Below, piece after piece: positions 28,453 through 36,008 of a stretch of 41,808 nt of DNA (positions are counted from its first letter, which is position 1; each line of letters starts with the position of its first letter). Made by a program: the position numbers and the translations under genes. Below the pieces are notes generated by a model. It was given only the letters and a program-made list of their open reading frames with translations, searched no databases and had not been told where the DNA came from. Source of the DNA: an uncultured Bacteroidales bacterium (GTDB taxonomy: Bacteria; Bacteroidota; Bacteroidia; Bacteroidales; UBA1715); assembly GCA_937892155.1 (NCBI GenBank), contig CALAUG010000026.1:1-41808 (forward strand). The letters are read 5' to 3'.

Positions 28453-29658
28453 TTAATCGTAATATTCAAATGTGTATGTCTTTTCATCACCAGCACGTAC
28501 CATTTTTACTGGTCTTCCTTGGTCATCTAACGAAATAGAAAATTTCACTTCGTCGGTTTCGCCATCTTGAGTAAAAATCATTGAATTTGGAATCTTTTTG
28601 CTGATGTTTTTTATAAATTGTGCAAATGCAACGGGATCTAATCCATCTGTGTACATAAACCAAGCGAAATCAATATTTGTATTGTTATCAATGTCGGAGT
28701 ATGTAATAGTTAATAAACCATCCAACTTGCCTTTATATATATCTTTAACTGTTGTTAAATTTTCGTTGTTCCAAGTATACAATTGGGAATAATCATCCGC
28801 AGTAATAGTAGCAGAAGCAAGAAAACCAGCATTATAACTGTAATTTATTATATCACCGTCCATACTTTCATTTTTTGAAATCGTGTTTGTTGACGGATCT
28901 AATGTTATGGTTGATTCTTCACCTTTGTAATATTCTGGACCTTCGGCACAAACCATTTTAACTTTATTGTCTGGAAGATAGACAAAATTGTATATTTCAT
29001 TGTATGTTTCACTGAATGTTTTGTATGTGTCGGTGATGCTTGTCAGCCTATTATTTTCGTCGTATGTGAATACTGTTTTGCCCATATCACCATCTGAATA
29101 GGTATATGCAATACTTTTTAAGTATGAGATTTCGTTAGAATTCTCTGTCTCTTCATCATCTATCAAATCATCCAAACCCAATTGAGACAATTCGTTGTTG
29201 AGTTTTTTCTGCAATTCCCTGTCTCCGTTTTCTTCAGCAACCTGCCTTTGTAACAAAATTCGAATCACTTTTACAGAAGAAAATTCTTCTGGTAATACAC
29301 ATATCAATATAATGACAGTTCCTTCTTTCCGAACTTCTTTAATGGGAGTTTCAGGATCGTTTTCCTTTTCTTCCATTGCCTCTTTATATGTTTTTTCGGC
29401 ATCGTCGGCATTGTTACAGATTTCATTAATCGTGTAACCGGTAGCTACTTCACCTTCGTAAAAAACGGTTTCCTTACAAGTTCCAATAACTTTATCGTTG
29501 TCGTCGGTAAGAGGATAGGTAATGATTAATTCTGAACCAGTGTCCTGATATGTTGCTTTTGACGGTTTTGGATCGTTGTCTTTGTCGTCATCAACGCAAC
29601 CAACAAGCGAGAAACTTATCACCATTGCCAAAAAGGCAAATAAAATTTTGTGTTTCAT
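28453..29658 (-). CDS. Hypothetical lipoprotein, DUF4595-like C-terminal part
   Basis: A 401-aa lipoprotein (MKHKILFAFLAMVISFSLVGC, Cys21) with an acidic linker after the Cys. Residues about 35-165 form an N-terminal module with DDAEKTYKEAMEEKENDPET and LPEEFSSVKVIRILL. Residues 175-401 contain YD/YS-rich beta repeats (TYDENNRLTSITDTY) and resemble DUF4595-type proteins. A shorter paralog of the N-terminal module, with a stop codon in its signal peptide, lies at 31719-32225. It is the first gene of a pair with the histidine phosphatase. The function is unknown. Confidence 0.7.
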   Translation of the reverse strand: MKHKILFAFLAMVISFSLVGCVDDDKDNDPKPSKATYQDTGSELIITYPLTDDNDKVIGTCKETVFYEGEVATGYTINEICNNADDAEKTYKEAMEEKENDPETPIKEVRKEGTVIILICVLPEEFSSVKVIRILLQRQVAEENGDRELQKKLNNELSQLGLDDLIDDEETENSNEISYLKSIAYTYSDGDMGKTVFTYDENNRLTSITDTYKTFSETYNEIYNFVYLPDNKVKMVCAEGPEYYKGEESTITLDPSTNTISKNESMDGDIINYSYNAGFLASATITADDYSQLYTWNNENLTTVKDIYKGKLDGLLTITYSDIDNNTNIDFAWFMYTDGLDPVAFAQFIKNISKKIPNSMIFTQDGETDEVKFSISLDDQGRPVKMVRAGDEKTYTFEYYD

Positions 29659-29717
29659 ATTTAAATATTAAAAAATTTCATAGAACCGAATAACGGGTGT
29701 AAAAATATAAAAATTAT

Positions 29718-29743
29718 CCATGGTACATACCTCTCCCATGGTA
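29718..29743. repeat. Paired CCATGGTA elements, possible operator
   Basis: CCATGGTA occurs at 29718-29725 and again at 29736-29743, a start-to-start distance of 18 bp. Each contains the palindrome CCATGG. They lie in the gap between the divergent lipoprotein and GH8 genes, about 50 bp upstream of the GH8 promoter box. Confidence 0.35.
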
Positions 29744-29792
29744 TAAAAAATGGAAAATTTTATTTAATAGTGTTATTTTTACACGAAGTCGC

Positions 29793-29800
29793 TATATTTG
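29793..29800 (+). promoter_or_regulatory. -7 promoter box of the GH8 gene
   Basis: TATATTTG, an exact TAnnTTTG match, 17 bp before the GH8 ATG. Confidence 0.6.
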
Positions 29801-29817
29801 TAAAAAACTAAAACAAA

Positions 29818-31452
29818 ATGAAAAGGAACTATATTAGTTTGGTATACGTATGCATTTTTGTATGCAGTTCTTTCTTCTTGTCTGCACAATCCATAACGTA
29901 TGGTAGCGGATATTCCGGCCCAACATGTGGCGATGATGATGGTTCAGGAGCTTACTACACAGGCGAATATCGGAATTTATTTGTAGAGATACTTGGAAAA
30001 TCTGAAAAACAAGTGCAGTCAAAAATAGACAAAGCCTGGGACCATTTTTTTACGCCGGGAAAATCAACCGCTGTGTATTGCGAAGTCGGTGACGATATGG
30101 CATATATTCACGATGTAGGGAACAATGATGTGCGTACTGAAGGTCAATCGTATGGTATGATGATTTGTGTACAACTTGACCATCAAACAGAATTTGATAA
30201 AATATGGCGATGGACAAAAAAATATATGCAACATTCTGGGAATGAATGGGATGGTTATTTCGCTTGGCAATGCAAAACAGATGGAACAAAAATTGATCCC
30301 GGTTGCGCTCCCGACGGCGAAGAATATTTCATTACGGCACTATTACTTGCATCAAATAGATGGGGAAACGACGGTGATATTGACTATAATGCAGAAGCTC
30401 AAAATATTCTTGAAAAAATAATGAACAAAACGGGTGTGAAAGGCGTCCACAACATGTACGATGCAGAAAACCACATGGTTGTATTTTCACCACTTTACGA
30501 AAATGTGAAATTTAGTGATCCATCATATTGTTTGCCTGGATTTATGGAACTATGGGCTCGTTGGGCGGAAACGAATAACGAGTTTTGGGCAGAAGCAGCA
30601 ACGGCAGCAAGAACATTATTACAAAAATCCTGCAACGAAAAAACGGGCCTATTCCCCGATTACAGCAAATTTGATGGCACACCATACCGACCAAGTTGGC
30701 AAAGTTATGACACAAAACAATTTAAATTCGATGCCGCTCGTTGTGCTTTGAATGTGGGAATGGACTACAACTGGTTCCGAAGTGATAGTGCCAATCAAGT
30801 TGCAATGATGACTCGACTTTTAACATTTATGGACGAAGATGGTTTTCTTCACGGATATTTTGATTGGGACGGAGGAAATCCTGACGGACCATACAACGAA
30901 GCTTTGGCGGGCGCAAATGGGGTTGGTTGTTTTGCTATGAATGATACTGTTTTAGCTAAAAAAGTTTTATCAAGAATGTGGCTGACACCTTTGCCAACAG
31001 GTCAATGGAGATACTTTAATGGCATGGTTTATTTTCTATCGCTACTGAACGTAAGTGGCAATTTTAGAATATACAAACCTATCGAAGAAATGATAGACAC
31101 AACTGTAAACAACACGTTCAACGGAATCACATACGACAAATCTGTTACTTTTTCCACAAATATTGGATGTAAAATCTATCGTGTGCACGTGATAGTTGAC
31201 AATCCCAATAGCGTTGAACCAGTAAATGATTATGGATTAAAATTGTTCCCAAATCCAACAAACGAAAATGTCACTGTAGAATCGCAAAAAGAGATTTCTT
31301 CATTAGAATTGATTGATTCTGAAGGGAAAGTACTTACATCCCTCGTTGGAACCAATGATTTATGTGTTGCTGGACTACCCAAAGGATTATATTTTGTGAA
31401 AGTTCATTTTATTGACAAAAAACAATCGACACTTACCTTAACGGTAAATTAA
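29818..31452 (+). CDS. GH8 reducing-end exo-oligoxylanase/xylanase, T9SS sorted
   Basis: A 544-aa secreted enzyme. A signal peptide (VYVCIFVCSSFFLSAQ) precedes a glycoside hydrolase family 8 (alpha/alpha)6 barrel. The acid residue is expected at Glu108 in RTEGQSYGMM, and the barrel includes GYFAWQCKTDGT and FDAARCALNVGMDYNWF. Closest in kind are reducing-end xylose-releasing exo-oligoxylanases. The last 80 residues (VEPVNDYGLKLFPNPTNENV onward) are a type IX secretion sorting domain. It follows its own promoter and ends in a strong terminator. With the esterase and the GH31 enzyme it points to hemicellulose use. Confidence 0.9.
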   Translation: MKRNYISLVYVCIFVCSSFFLSAQSITYGSGYSGPTCGDDDGSGAYYTGEYRNLFVEILGKSEKQVQSKIDKAWDHFFTPGKSTAVYCEVGDDMAYIHDVGNNDVRTEGQSYGMMICVQLDHQTEFDKIWRWTKKYMQHSGNEWDGYFAWQCKTDGTKIDPGCAPDGEEYFITALLLASNRWGNDGDIDYNAEAQNILEKIMNKTGVKGVHNMYDAENHMVVFSPLYENVKFSDPSYCLPGFMELWARWAETNNEFWAEAATAARTLLQKSCNEKTGLFPDYSKFDGTPYRPSWQSYDTKQFKFDAARCALNVGMDYNWFRSDSANQVAMMTRLLTFMDEDGFLHGYFDWDGGNPDGPYNEALAGANGVGCFAMNDTVLAKKVLSRMWLTPLPTGQWRYFNGMVYFLSLLNVSGNFRIYKPIEEMIDTTVNNTFNGITYDKSVTFSTNIGCKIYRVHVIVDNPNSVEPVNDYGLKLFPNPTNENVTVESQKEISSLELIDSEGKVLTSLVGTNDLCVAGLPKGLYFVKVHFIDKKQSTLTLTVN

Positions 31453-31459
31453 AATGATA

Positions 31460-31493
31460 AAACAAAACAATCACTCCAGCGATTGTTTTGTTT
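31460..31493 (+). terminator. Rho-independent terminator after GH8
   Basis: Arms at 31460-31472 and 31481-31493 (core CAAAACAATC) pair perfectly around an 8-base loop, with T-rich sequence after the stem. It begins 8 bp after the stop codon. Confidence 0.92.
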
Positions 31494-31518
31494 GTTGCCT
31501 TTGCAATGCAAGGATGGG

Positions 31519-31554
31519 GTTTTGAAGTGCTGTAATTTCCTATGTGTTAAAAAA
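31519..31554 (+). repeat. 36-nt dispersed repeat, copy 1 (diverged)
   Basis: Matches the consensus of the 36-nt repeat at 31 of 36 positions. Three of the five changes are A to G (positions 11, 14, 26), and the normal AAC end has become AAA. It marks the left border of the patchwork region, 25 bp after the GH8 terminator. Confidence 0.8.
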
Positions 31555-31632
31555 TTGATTTTGGGGGGATAATTATGTGCATTTTTAAAAGGTACACAAG
31601 ATTTTATAGTCATATTGCATACGCCTTTATAC

Positions 31633-31661
31633 AAAAAAGCAGACTTTTAAAGTCTGCTTTT
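31633..31661. terminator. Terminator downstream of the lipoprotein pseudogene
   Basis: AAAAGCAGACTTT and its complement form a nearly loop-free palindrome at 31635-31661 with an A run on the left, so a T run on the minus strand. It lies about 58 bp after the pseudogene stop and could act both ways. Confidence 0.85.
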
Positions 31662-31718
31662 AAGATTGATAACTTATCTTCAATCTACTCCAAACCTCTT
31701 TAGAGAATTTTAGAGTAA

Positions 31719-32225
31719 TTAATCCAACCACAATTCAGCACCAAATAATTTATCCAATTCTTCCTCAAGTTTGTTATATAATGCCTTGTCACCATTTGCA
31801 TCAGCTACCTGCATTTGTAACATAATACGAATCATTTCCACTGATGAAAATTCTTCTGGCAACTCACATATCATAATAACGTCGTTACCATCTCTCTTAA
31901 CCTCTTTTATAGCAGTTTCAGGATCATTTTCCTTTTCATCCAATGCTTCTTTATATGTTTTATCAGCATCGGTTGCACTGTTACAACTTGCAACAATCTT
32001 ATAACCTGTAACTGTTTCACCTTCATAAGAAACCGTTTCCTTGCATGATCCGATAACCTTGTTGTTATCATCAGTAAGAGGATATGAAATGATTAATTCA
32101 GAACCAGTGTCCTGATATGTTGCTTTTGATGGTTTTGGATCGTTGTCTTTGTCGTCATCACCACAACTAACAAGTGAGAAACTTGTTGCTTAAGCCAAAA
32201 AGGCAAATAAAATTTTGTGTTTCAT
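31719..32225 (-). pseudogene. Lipoprotein paralog with in-frame stop in the signal peptide
   Basis: From ATG 32225 to stop 31719 the frame is 169 codons long and aligns without gaps to the N-terminal module of the 401-aa lipoprotein at 28453. The first eleven codons are the same (MKHKILFAFLA); codon 12 is TAA (32190-32192) where the paralog has Met. After it the frame is open to the end, with SFSLVSC keeping the lipobox Cys and YPLTDDN, DEKENDPET, LPEEFSSV all preserved. The DUF4595-like half is absent. Either this is a young pseudogene, or the stop is a sequencing error. No other ATG restores a signal peptide. Confidence 0.8.
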
Positions 32226-32404
32226 AGTTAAATGTTTTATAAAGTTTTACATTTTTTTAGTTAGCACCCATTTTTAAGACGGCGTAAAAATAGAAAAAAA
32301 AAATTGATTTTGGTTTTAGTAATATTACATTTTTCAAAATCATAGATTGTTTGAACATTCAAGGATTCTTGTGGAATATGTCAGTAGTAGAATTCATTCT
32401 GTAT

Positions 32405-32462
32405 TTATTTGCCCATGCAGAAGTGAACAAATATATTTCCAAGCATTTCGTCTTCGGTTATT
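32405..32462 (-). pseudogene. mnmE: 3' end fragment of mnmE (tRNA modification GTPase)
   Basis: Immediately beyond repeat copy 2 the minus strand reads ITEDEMLGNIFVHFCMGK and stop. This is the C-terminal signature of MnmE, whose final FCIGK (here FCMGK) includes the catalytic Cys used in tRNA wobble-uridine modification. The rest of mnmE is absent; the sequence before these 18 codons is the repeat, then phage-like DNA. The open frame spanning 32405-32749 is therefore a chance fusion of three parts and not one gene. Confidence 0.7.
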
Positions 32463-32498
32463 GTTTTGAAGTGCCATAAATTCCTATATGTTAAGAAC
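32463..32498 (+). repeat. 36-nt dispersed repeat, copy 2
   Basis: Matches the consensus at 33 of 36 positions (changes at 11, 13 and 18), with the intact GTTTTGAAGT start and ATGTTAAGAAC end. It separates the mnmE 3' fragment on its left from a truncated phage-like gene on its right. Confidence 0.9.
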
Positions 32499-32677
32499 TG
32501 AAACGCTTTTGAAATATAATCAACACCCATAGCAACCTTTCCAAAGGAAACTAAATTATCCTTTAATGATGTTACTGATTTAGTTGTATTTTCCACTGTT
32601 CCTTGCAATCTTTTGACACTTGCTTCACCAGTTTTGGAATCTACATTGATTACATATGTTAAATTTTTATCAGACAT
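32499..32677 (-). pseudogene. 5' fragment of a tape-measure-like phage gene
   Basis: From ATG 32675-32677 the frame gives about 60 residues, opening MSDKNLTYVINVDSKTGEAS and continuing with VKRLQGTVENTTKSVTSLKDN and GVDYISKAFQ. This resembles the start of phage tail tape-measure proteins: a short beta segment, then a helical TxSVxxLxxN stretch, then a hydrophobic turn. It is cut exactly where repeat copy 2 begins. A 19-codon ORF (32737-32796, MKNIFFADEKIPKQPYCKY) directly upstream may be the remains of a preceding small phage gene with a frameshift. Assignment to a tape measure is by pattern only. Confidence 0.5.
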
Positions 32678-32828
32678 TGACTTTTGTTTTTTTTTATCGT
32701 ATATTGCAATACGAAATTTTTCTAACGATGTTGACGTTAATATTTGCAATATGGTTGTTTTGGTATCTTTTCATCAGCAAAAAAGATGTTCTTCATAGCG
32801 ATGTTCCTCACATTTTAGATGATGAAGA

Positions 32829-32902
32829 TTAGAGTTTATTTGCTTTTGCTTCCTCTTCCCGAATCCATTTCAGTTCATTTAGTCTCATTGCCCATTCTTC
32901 AT
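32829..32902 (-). pseudogene. 3' fragment of a phage-like gene
   Basis: Starting at the left border of repeat copy 3, the minus strand reads EEWAMRLNELKWIREEEAKA then NKL and TAA. Its composition (charged helix with Trp) looks like a real protein tail. The next ORF begins 32 bp later in the same direction, so 32499-32902 looks like one continuous phage segment with its first gene beheaded and its last gene beheaded at the other end. Confidence 0.45.
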
Positions 32903-32938
32903 GTTTTGAAGTACTATAATTTCCTATATGTTAAGAAC
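32903..32938 (+). repeat. 36-nt dispersed repeat, copy 3 (consensus)
   Basis: Identical to copy 4 over all 36 bases. It starts GTTTTGAAGT and ends ATGTTAAGAAC. The ends can pair (GTTTT with the terminal AGAAC through one wobble, then AA/TT and TATA/TATA) around a central ATTTCC loop. Confidence 0.95.
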
Positions 32939-32940
32939 AT

Positions 32941-32991
32941 GAAGGTCTCAAAAAATATAATGGATTAAAAAATGATGAAAGGCAATGGTAA
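32941..32991 (+). pseudogene. Possible 3' gene fragment next to repeat copy 3
   Basis: Running straight out of repeat copy 3, the plus strand reads EGLKKYNGLKNDERQW and stop TAA. Sixteen codons without a stop is not significant by itself. It is listed because it touches the repeat in the way the clearer fragments do. Confidence 0.2.
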
Positions 32992-33037
32992 CATTTTGAA
33001 AAAATAATCTGTATTCAAAATGGAACTATAATATATG

Positions 33038-33066
33038 AAAAAAGCCATTCGTTAGAATAGCTTTTT
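33038..33066. terminator. Hairpin terminator between repeat copies 3 and 4
   Basis: A 12-bp stem with one C/A mismatch and a GTTA loop, flanked by A and T runs, so it can stop transcription from both sides. Confidence 0.75.
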
Positions 33067-33110
33067 CGGAGCGATACGCCCATCATATTGCTATGAGTTG
33101 CACCTATCAC
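33038..33110 (-). ncRNA. Candidate small RNA of about 70 nt
   Basis: A promoter (33116-33147) would start transcription near 33110. About 45 nt later the transcript meets a hairpin at 33038-33066 (arms AAAAAGC-ATTC and GAAT-GCTTTTT, loop GTTA, one mismatch) followed by T, which should end it. No convincing ORF fits between. The transcript shows no clear complementarity to the 36-nt repeat, so it is not an obvious tracrRNA. It lies wholly between repeat copies 3 and 4. Confidence 0.45.
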
Positions 33111-33115
33111 AAGAG

Positions 33116-33147
33116 CAAATATATAAAAATAGGATTATAAAAGTCAA
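33116..33147 (-). promoter_or_regulatory. Promoter of the candidate small RNA
   Basis: Reading leftward: TTG at 33147-33145, 21 bp, then TATATTTG at 33123-33116, a good Bacteroidota promoter. The TTG lies 8 bp from repeat copy 4. Confidence 0.6.
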
Positions 33148-33155
33148 GAGTTATG

Positions 33156-33191
33156 GTTTTGAAGTACTATAATTTCCTATATGTTAAGAAC
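33156..33191 (+). repeat. 36-nt dispersed repeat, copy 4 (consensus)
   Basis: Identical to copy 3. It lies 17 bp beyond the stop codon of the secreted beta-repeat gene copy A and marks the left border of the 7.8-kb interval. Confidence 0.95.
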
Positions 33192-33208
33192 GGGAAAGAA
33201 ATTATAAA

Positions 33209-33904
33209 CTACCTATCTGTCCATCGTTGGCTAATTCCACATTCAAAACTTGGCATTGTGGAGTATCTACGAGGAAGGTAACAAAAATGAGCAGCCAAAT
33301 CAACAGGTTGCGAGAGGTCTTTGACAATTTGAACAGTAAAATCATAGCAGGAATCAACGTACTGCCATTGACAACACTTTGTGGGGGTTGTAGATGTAGA
33401 GTCTATAAAAACATCACGCTGTAATGAATATGTTGCATCGTACACAACTACATCCGCATTGGAATCAACCAGTTTTACTTTGGCACAAAGTGGATATTGC
33501 TTGATTCCGTCAGGGCGTTTGACTGAAAACGTGCAGTTATGAGGATTAATGTCGTACGCGGTAGTTTCATATTTAAGCACTCCGCCACCGCCATACACAG
33601 TTACATTGTGTGAATTAGGTGCAGGATACGAAGTGTTGACGTGATCGACATATTCGATGGTAAAATCCTCGAAGGCGTTTACAAATTCAACGGTAAAGTC
33701 CTCGAAGGCATCAACAAACTGCCAACGTCCTTGTCGGTCAGCGTAAGCGTTCACTTTCTCAACTTTGAGGTCGGCGTTCACGTTCACCACACGAACCTTG
33801 TAATCGGCACGGCTGTTCACCACTCTTACTTTTCCGTATGGGTAAGACTGTGAAAAACAAACAACGGAACAAAAACAAAATAGAACAAAAACGAAGTTTT
33901 TCAT
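33209..33904 (-). CDS. Secreted beta-repeat protein, copy A (DUF6150-like)
   Basis: A 231-aa secreted protein with signal peptide MKNFVFVLFCFCSVVCFSQ. The mature part is built from units of about 12-18 residues of the form KVRVVNSRADYKVRVVN and FVDAFEDFTVEFVNAFEDF, alternating hydrophobic and acidic positions, which suggests stacked beta strands like DUF6150-type repeats. A GGGG hinge near residue 107 separates this from a C-terminal part with KCCQW and several Cys. The first 324 bp are 99% identical to copy B at 40172; the rest is not. The start overlaps the preceding zinc-ribbon gene as ATGA. Function unknown. Confidence 0.75.
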   Translation of the reverse strand: MKNFVFVLFCFCSVVCFSQSYPYGKVRVVNSRADYKVRVVNVNADLKVEKVNAYADRQGRWQFVDAFEDFTVEFVNAFEDFTIEYVDHVNTSYPAPNSHNVTVYGGGGVLKYETTAYDINPHNCTFSVKRPDGIKQYPLCAKVKLVDSNADVVVYDATYSLQRDVFIDSTSTTPTKCCQWQYVDSCYDFTVQIVKDLSQPVDLAAHFCYLPRRYSTMPSFECGISQRWTDR

Positions 33905-34431
33905 CTTTCCAACTCCTCCACTTCTCTATCGGTTTCATCCATAAAGGATTCGTCCTTATGAAGTTCTTCCCATTTTTGTTGTACTTCGGCAAGTGTTTTG
34001 CTTTCTATATGATACTGAAAATCTAGGTCAAACGAAGTTATGCAGTTTCTACATATTTGATAATCATCTTTCAAATGCCCAGAAGCACAGACATTTAAAT
34101 TTGTCAACTCTTCGTGACACAACGCACAATGGCTTGCTCGTCTTTTATTTTGAATACTCTTTTTTAACATCACTACAGAAATGACTATCCAAATACCTAT
34201 AGCCAATAGATAAACATATTCATCATCTAAAAAAAGCAATGGAATGGAAAAAATAATAAAATGAGGAAATAACTCCTCTAATTTCATTTTTCCTACAACA
34301 ATGAAAATAAGAGTTGCTGCCAAAAAGAGCAGCGCTATTGTTGTATTAAAGAAGAAAAACACATCTGCAACGACAAGCAATAGCAACACAATTGCCATAT
34401 TCTTATTGTCTTTTGTTTCTTGATTACTCAT
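33901..34431 (-). CDS. Membrane protein with C-terminal zinc ribbon
   Basis: A 176-aa protein. Residues about 12-90 hold three or four membrane helices (MAIVLLLLVVADVFFFF, TTIALLFLAATLIFIVVG and later ones). A cytoplasmic tail has CALCHEELTNLNVCASGHL followed by ICRNCI, a Cys4-type zinc-ribbon arrangement similar to DUF4428. The tail ends in an acidic helix (MDETDREVEELER). It overlaps both neighbours by 4 bp, so it is translated together with the AAA+ ATPase upstream and the secreted protein downstream. Function unknown. Confidence 0.7.
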   Translation of the reverse strand: MSNQETKDNKNMAIVLLLLVVADVFFFFNTTIALLFLAATLIFIVVGKMKLEELFPHFIIFSIPLLFLDDEYVYLLAIGIWIVISVVMLKKSIQNKRRASHCALCHEELTNLNVCASGHLKDDYQICRNCITSFDLDFQYHIESKTLAEVQQKWEELHKDESFMDETDREVEELER

Positions 34432-35990
34432 ATACTTATCGCTAAATCACAATCTTGAATTTCTGTATAATCTTTTTTGTTTGTCATCCCCAATTTGGAC
34501 AGACGAACAGCTTGATTTTCCAATGTTTTCTCAAACACATTTCTCACAAAACGTGCATTCCCGAAATTTTTGTCTTTGTTTCGTACAACATTAGAGAAAT
34601 ACGCTTGTAATTTTATCCTTGCATCATTCGTTATCGAATAATCGTATTTTTGAATATGCGACATAAAAATTTGAAAAAGTTCGCAATCGTTATAATCAGG
34701 GAACTCTATGAATCTTCCAAAACGAGATTGAAGACCAGGATTAGAATCAATGAATTGTCTCATTTCATTAGTATATCCAGCCAAAACAACAACAAGCCGA
34801 TTCCTGTCATCCTCCATACGTTTCAACAATGTAGCCACTGCTTCTTGTCCGAAATCATTTGCACTATTCGAAATCAAAGAATATGCTTCGTCAATAAACA
34901 AAACGCCATTCAATGCGGAATCAATCACTTTGTTTGTTTTGATTGCAGTTTGTCCGACATATTCAGCAACCAAACCCGAACGATCTGTTTCCACCACACG
35001 ATTAGTTGAAATTATTCCTAAAGAATAATAAATATCAGCCAAACAACGTGCCACAGTAGTTTTTCCAGTTCCTGGATTACCTGTAAAAACACAATGATAC
35101 GACATAGGTGTCGTTTTTAAACCTTGACGCTGCCGTTCGTTTTGAACTTGAATAAAGCTTTTTATTGTGTCAATTTCTTTTTTTACCGATTCCAATCCGA
35201 TAAGACTATTCAAACTTGCCACCGAATCAGAAAATTTTTCGGGTGTCGTCGTATTTTTTCCTTTTGCAACATTAACAACCTCCACAATTTTGCTTAACCA
35301 CTGAGACTCCTCGACAGTAACTTTTCCATCAGCTTTTGCCGTGTATGAAGCAAAACGATATAATTGAACCAAATACTGTTTCTGCACGGTTTTGTTGTAA
35401 TACGACAAAGCAAACGAAACTAAAAATTCTTTTTGTGTATCAGCAGACATTGCAGCTTGATTTTCCTGAGAACACATAGATTTCTCAATGCTTCGCAACA
35501 CATTGGAGTATGCGCTGACATTTTGGTCATCAAAAGCACTCAAATTATCGTAACTGACATGTTTTCCAAATAACTTTGCACATAAATAATACACTCCAAA
35601 ACCTTCTTTGGTTGTTATATTAATTGATTGACCAAGTTTACAATAGCATTTAACAATATCAACAAGGAAAACATATTTTAAATGTTCTGCAGGTGAAAAA
35701 TTTTCATTTAGTCCTCTTACTTCCAAATGCACATATGATTGGTACGAAGCCAAAAATTTCTTATCCGACGAAAGAGTTGAATAAATTCCATAAATTTTAT
35801 CCAAAGGGTCTGTGATACGCTTAAAATATTCACGGGAAATCACTTTTTTGTCAACATACGAAGAATTTCCTCGAAAACATTTTATCGCCAAAACAATTAC
35901 AGCAATCAAGAATGCGGCACCTATATTGCAAGAAACGGCAATTCCCACAAAAAGGACTCCCCACAAGCAATATTTTATTATATCAGACAT
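34428..35990 (-). CDS. AAA+ ATPase of the CbxX/SpoVK type with TerB-like segment
   Basis: A 520-aa protein. ATG 35988-35990 is chosen because the longer frame begins at a TTG that is the -33 box of its own promoter. It has N-terminal membrane helices (about residues 6-38), a helical region, and a TerB-like segment with AKADGKVTVEE (218-228). The C-terminal AAA+ module of the CbxX/CfxQ/SpoVK family has Walker A GNPGTGKT (304-311), Walker B GVLFIDEA and a sensor region SRFGRFIEFPDY. It probably remodels protein partners at the inner membrane. It leads the operon with the zinc-ribbon membrane protein and the secreted protein copy A. The client is unknown. Confidence 0.85.
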   Translation of the reverse strand: MSDIIKYCLWGVLFVGIAVSCNIGAAFLIAVIVLAIKCFRGNSSYVDKKVISREYFKRITDPLDKIYGIYSTLSSDKKFLASYQSYVHLEVRGLNENFSPAEHLKYVFLVDIVKCYCKLGQSINITTKEGFGVYYLCAKLFGKHVSYDNLSAFDDQNVSAYSNVLRSIEKSMCSQENQAAMSADTQKEFLVSFALSYYNKTVQKQYLVQLYRFASYTAKADGKVTVEESQWLSKIVEVVNVAKGKNTTTPEKFSDSVASLNSLIGLESVKKEIDTIKSFIQVQNERQRQGLKTTPMSYHCVFTGNPGTGKTTVARCLADIYYSLGIISTNRVVETDRSGLVAEYVGQTAIKTNKVIDSALNGVLFIDEAYSLISNSANDFGQEAVATLLKRMEDDRNRLVVVLAGYTNEMRQFIDSNPGLQSRFGRFIEFPDYNDCELFQIFMSHIQKYDYSITNDARIKLQAYFSNVVRNKDKNFGNARFVRNVFEKTLENQAVRLSKLGMTNKKDYTEIQDCDLAISI

Positions 35991-36008
35991 ATATACACTA
36001 AAATATGT

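Noticed and set aside
32405..32749. A single 114-aa protein on the minus strand
   Set aside because: The frame crosses a repeat and joins a phage-like start to the end of MnmE, so it is an accidental fusion.
33038..33110. tracrRNA for the 36-nt repeat
   Set aside because: No stretch complementary to the repeat beyond a few bases could be found in the predicted transcript.
31519..33191. An ordinary CRISPR array made of the 36-nt repeats
   Set aside because: Intervals of 217 to 908 bp with gene fragments, terminators and a promoter are not spacers of regular length, and no cas gene is present in the window.
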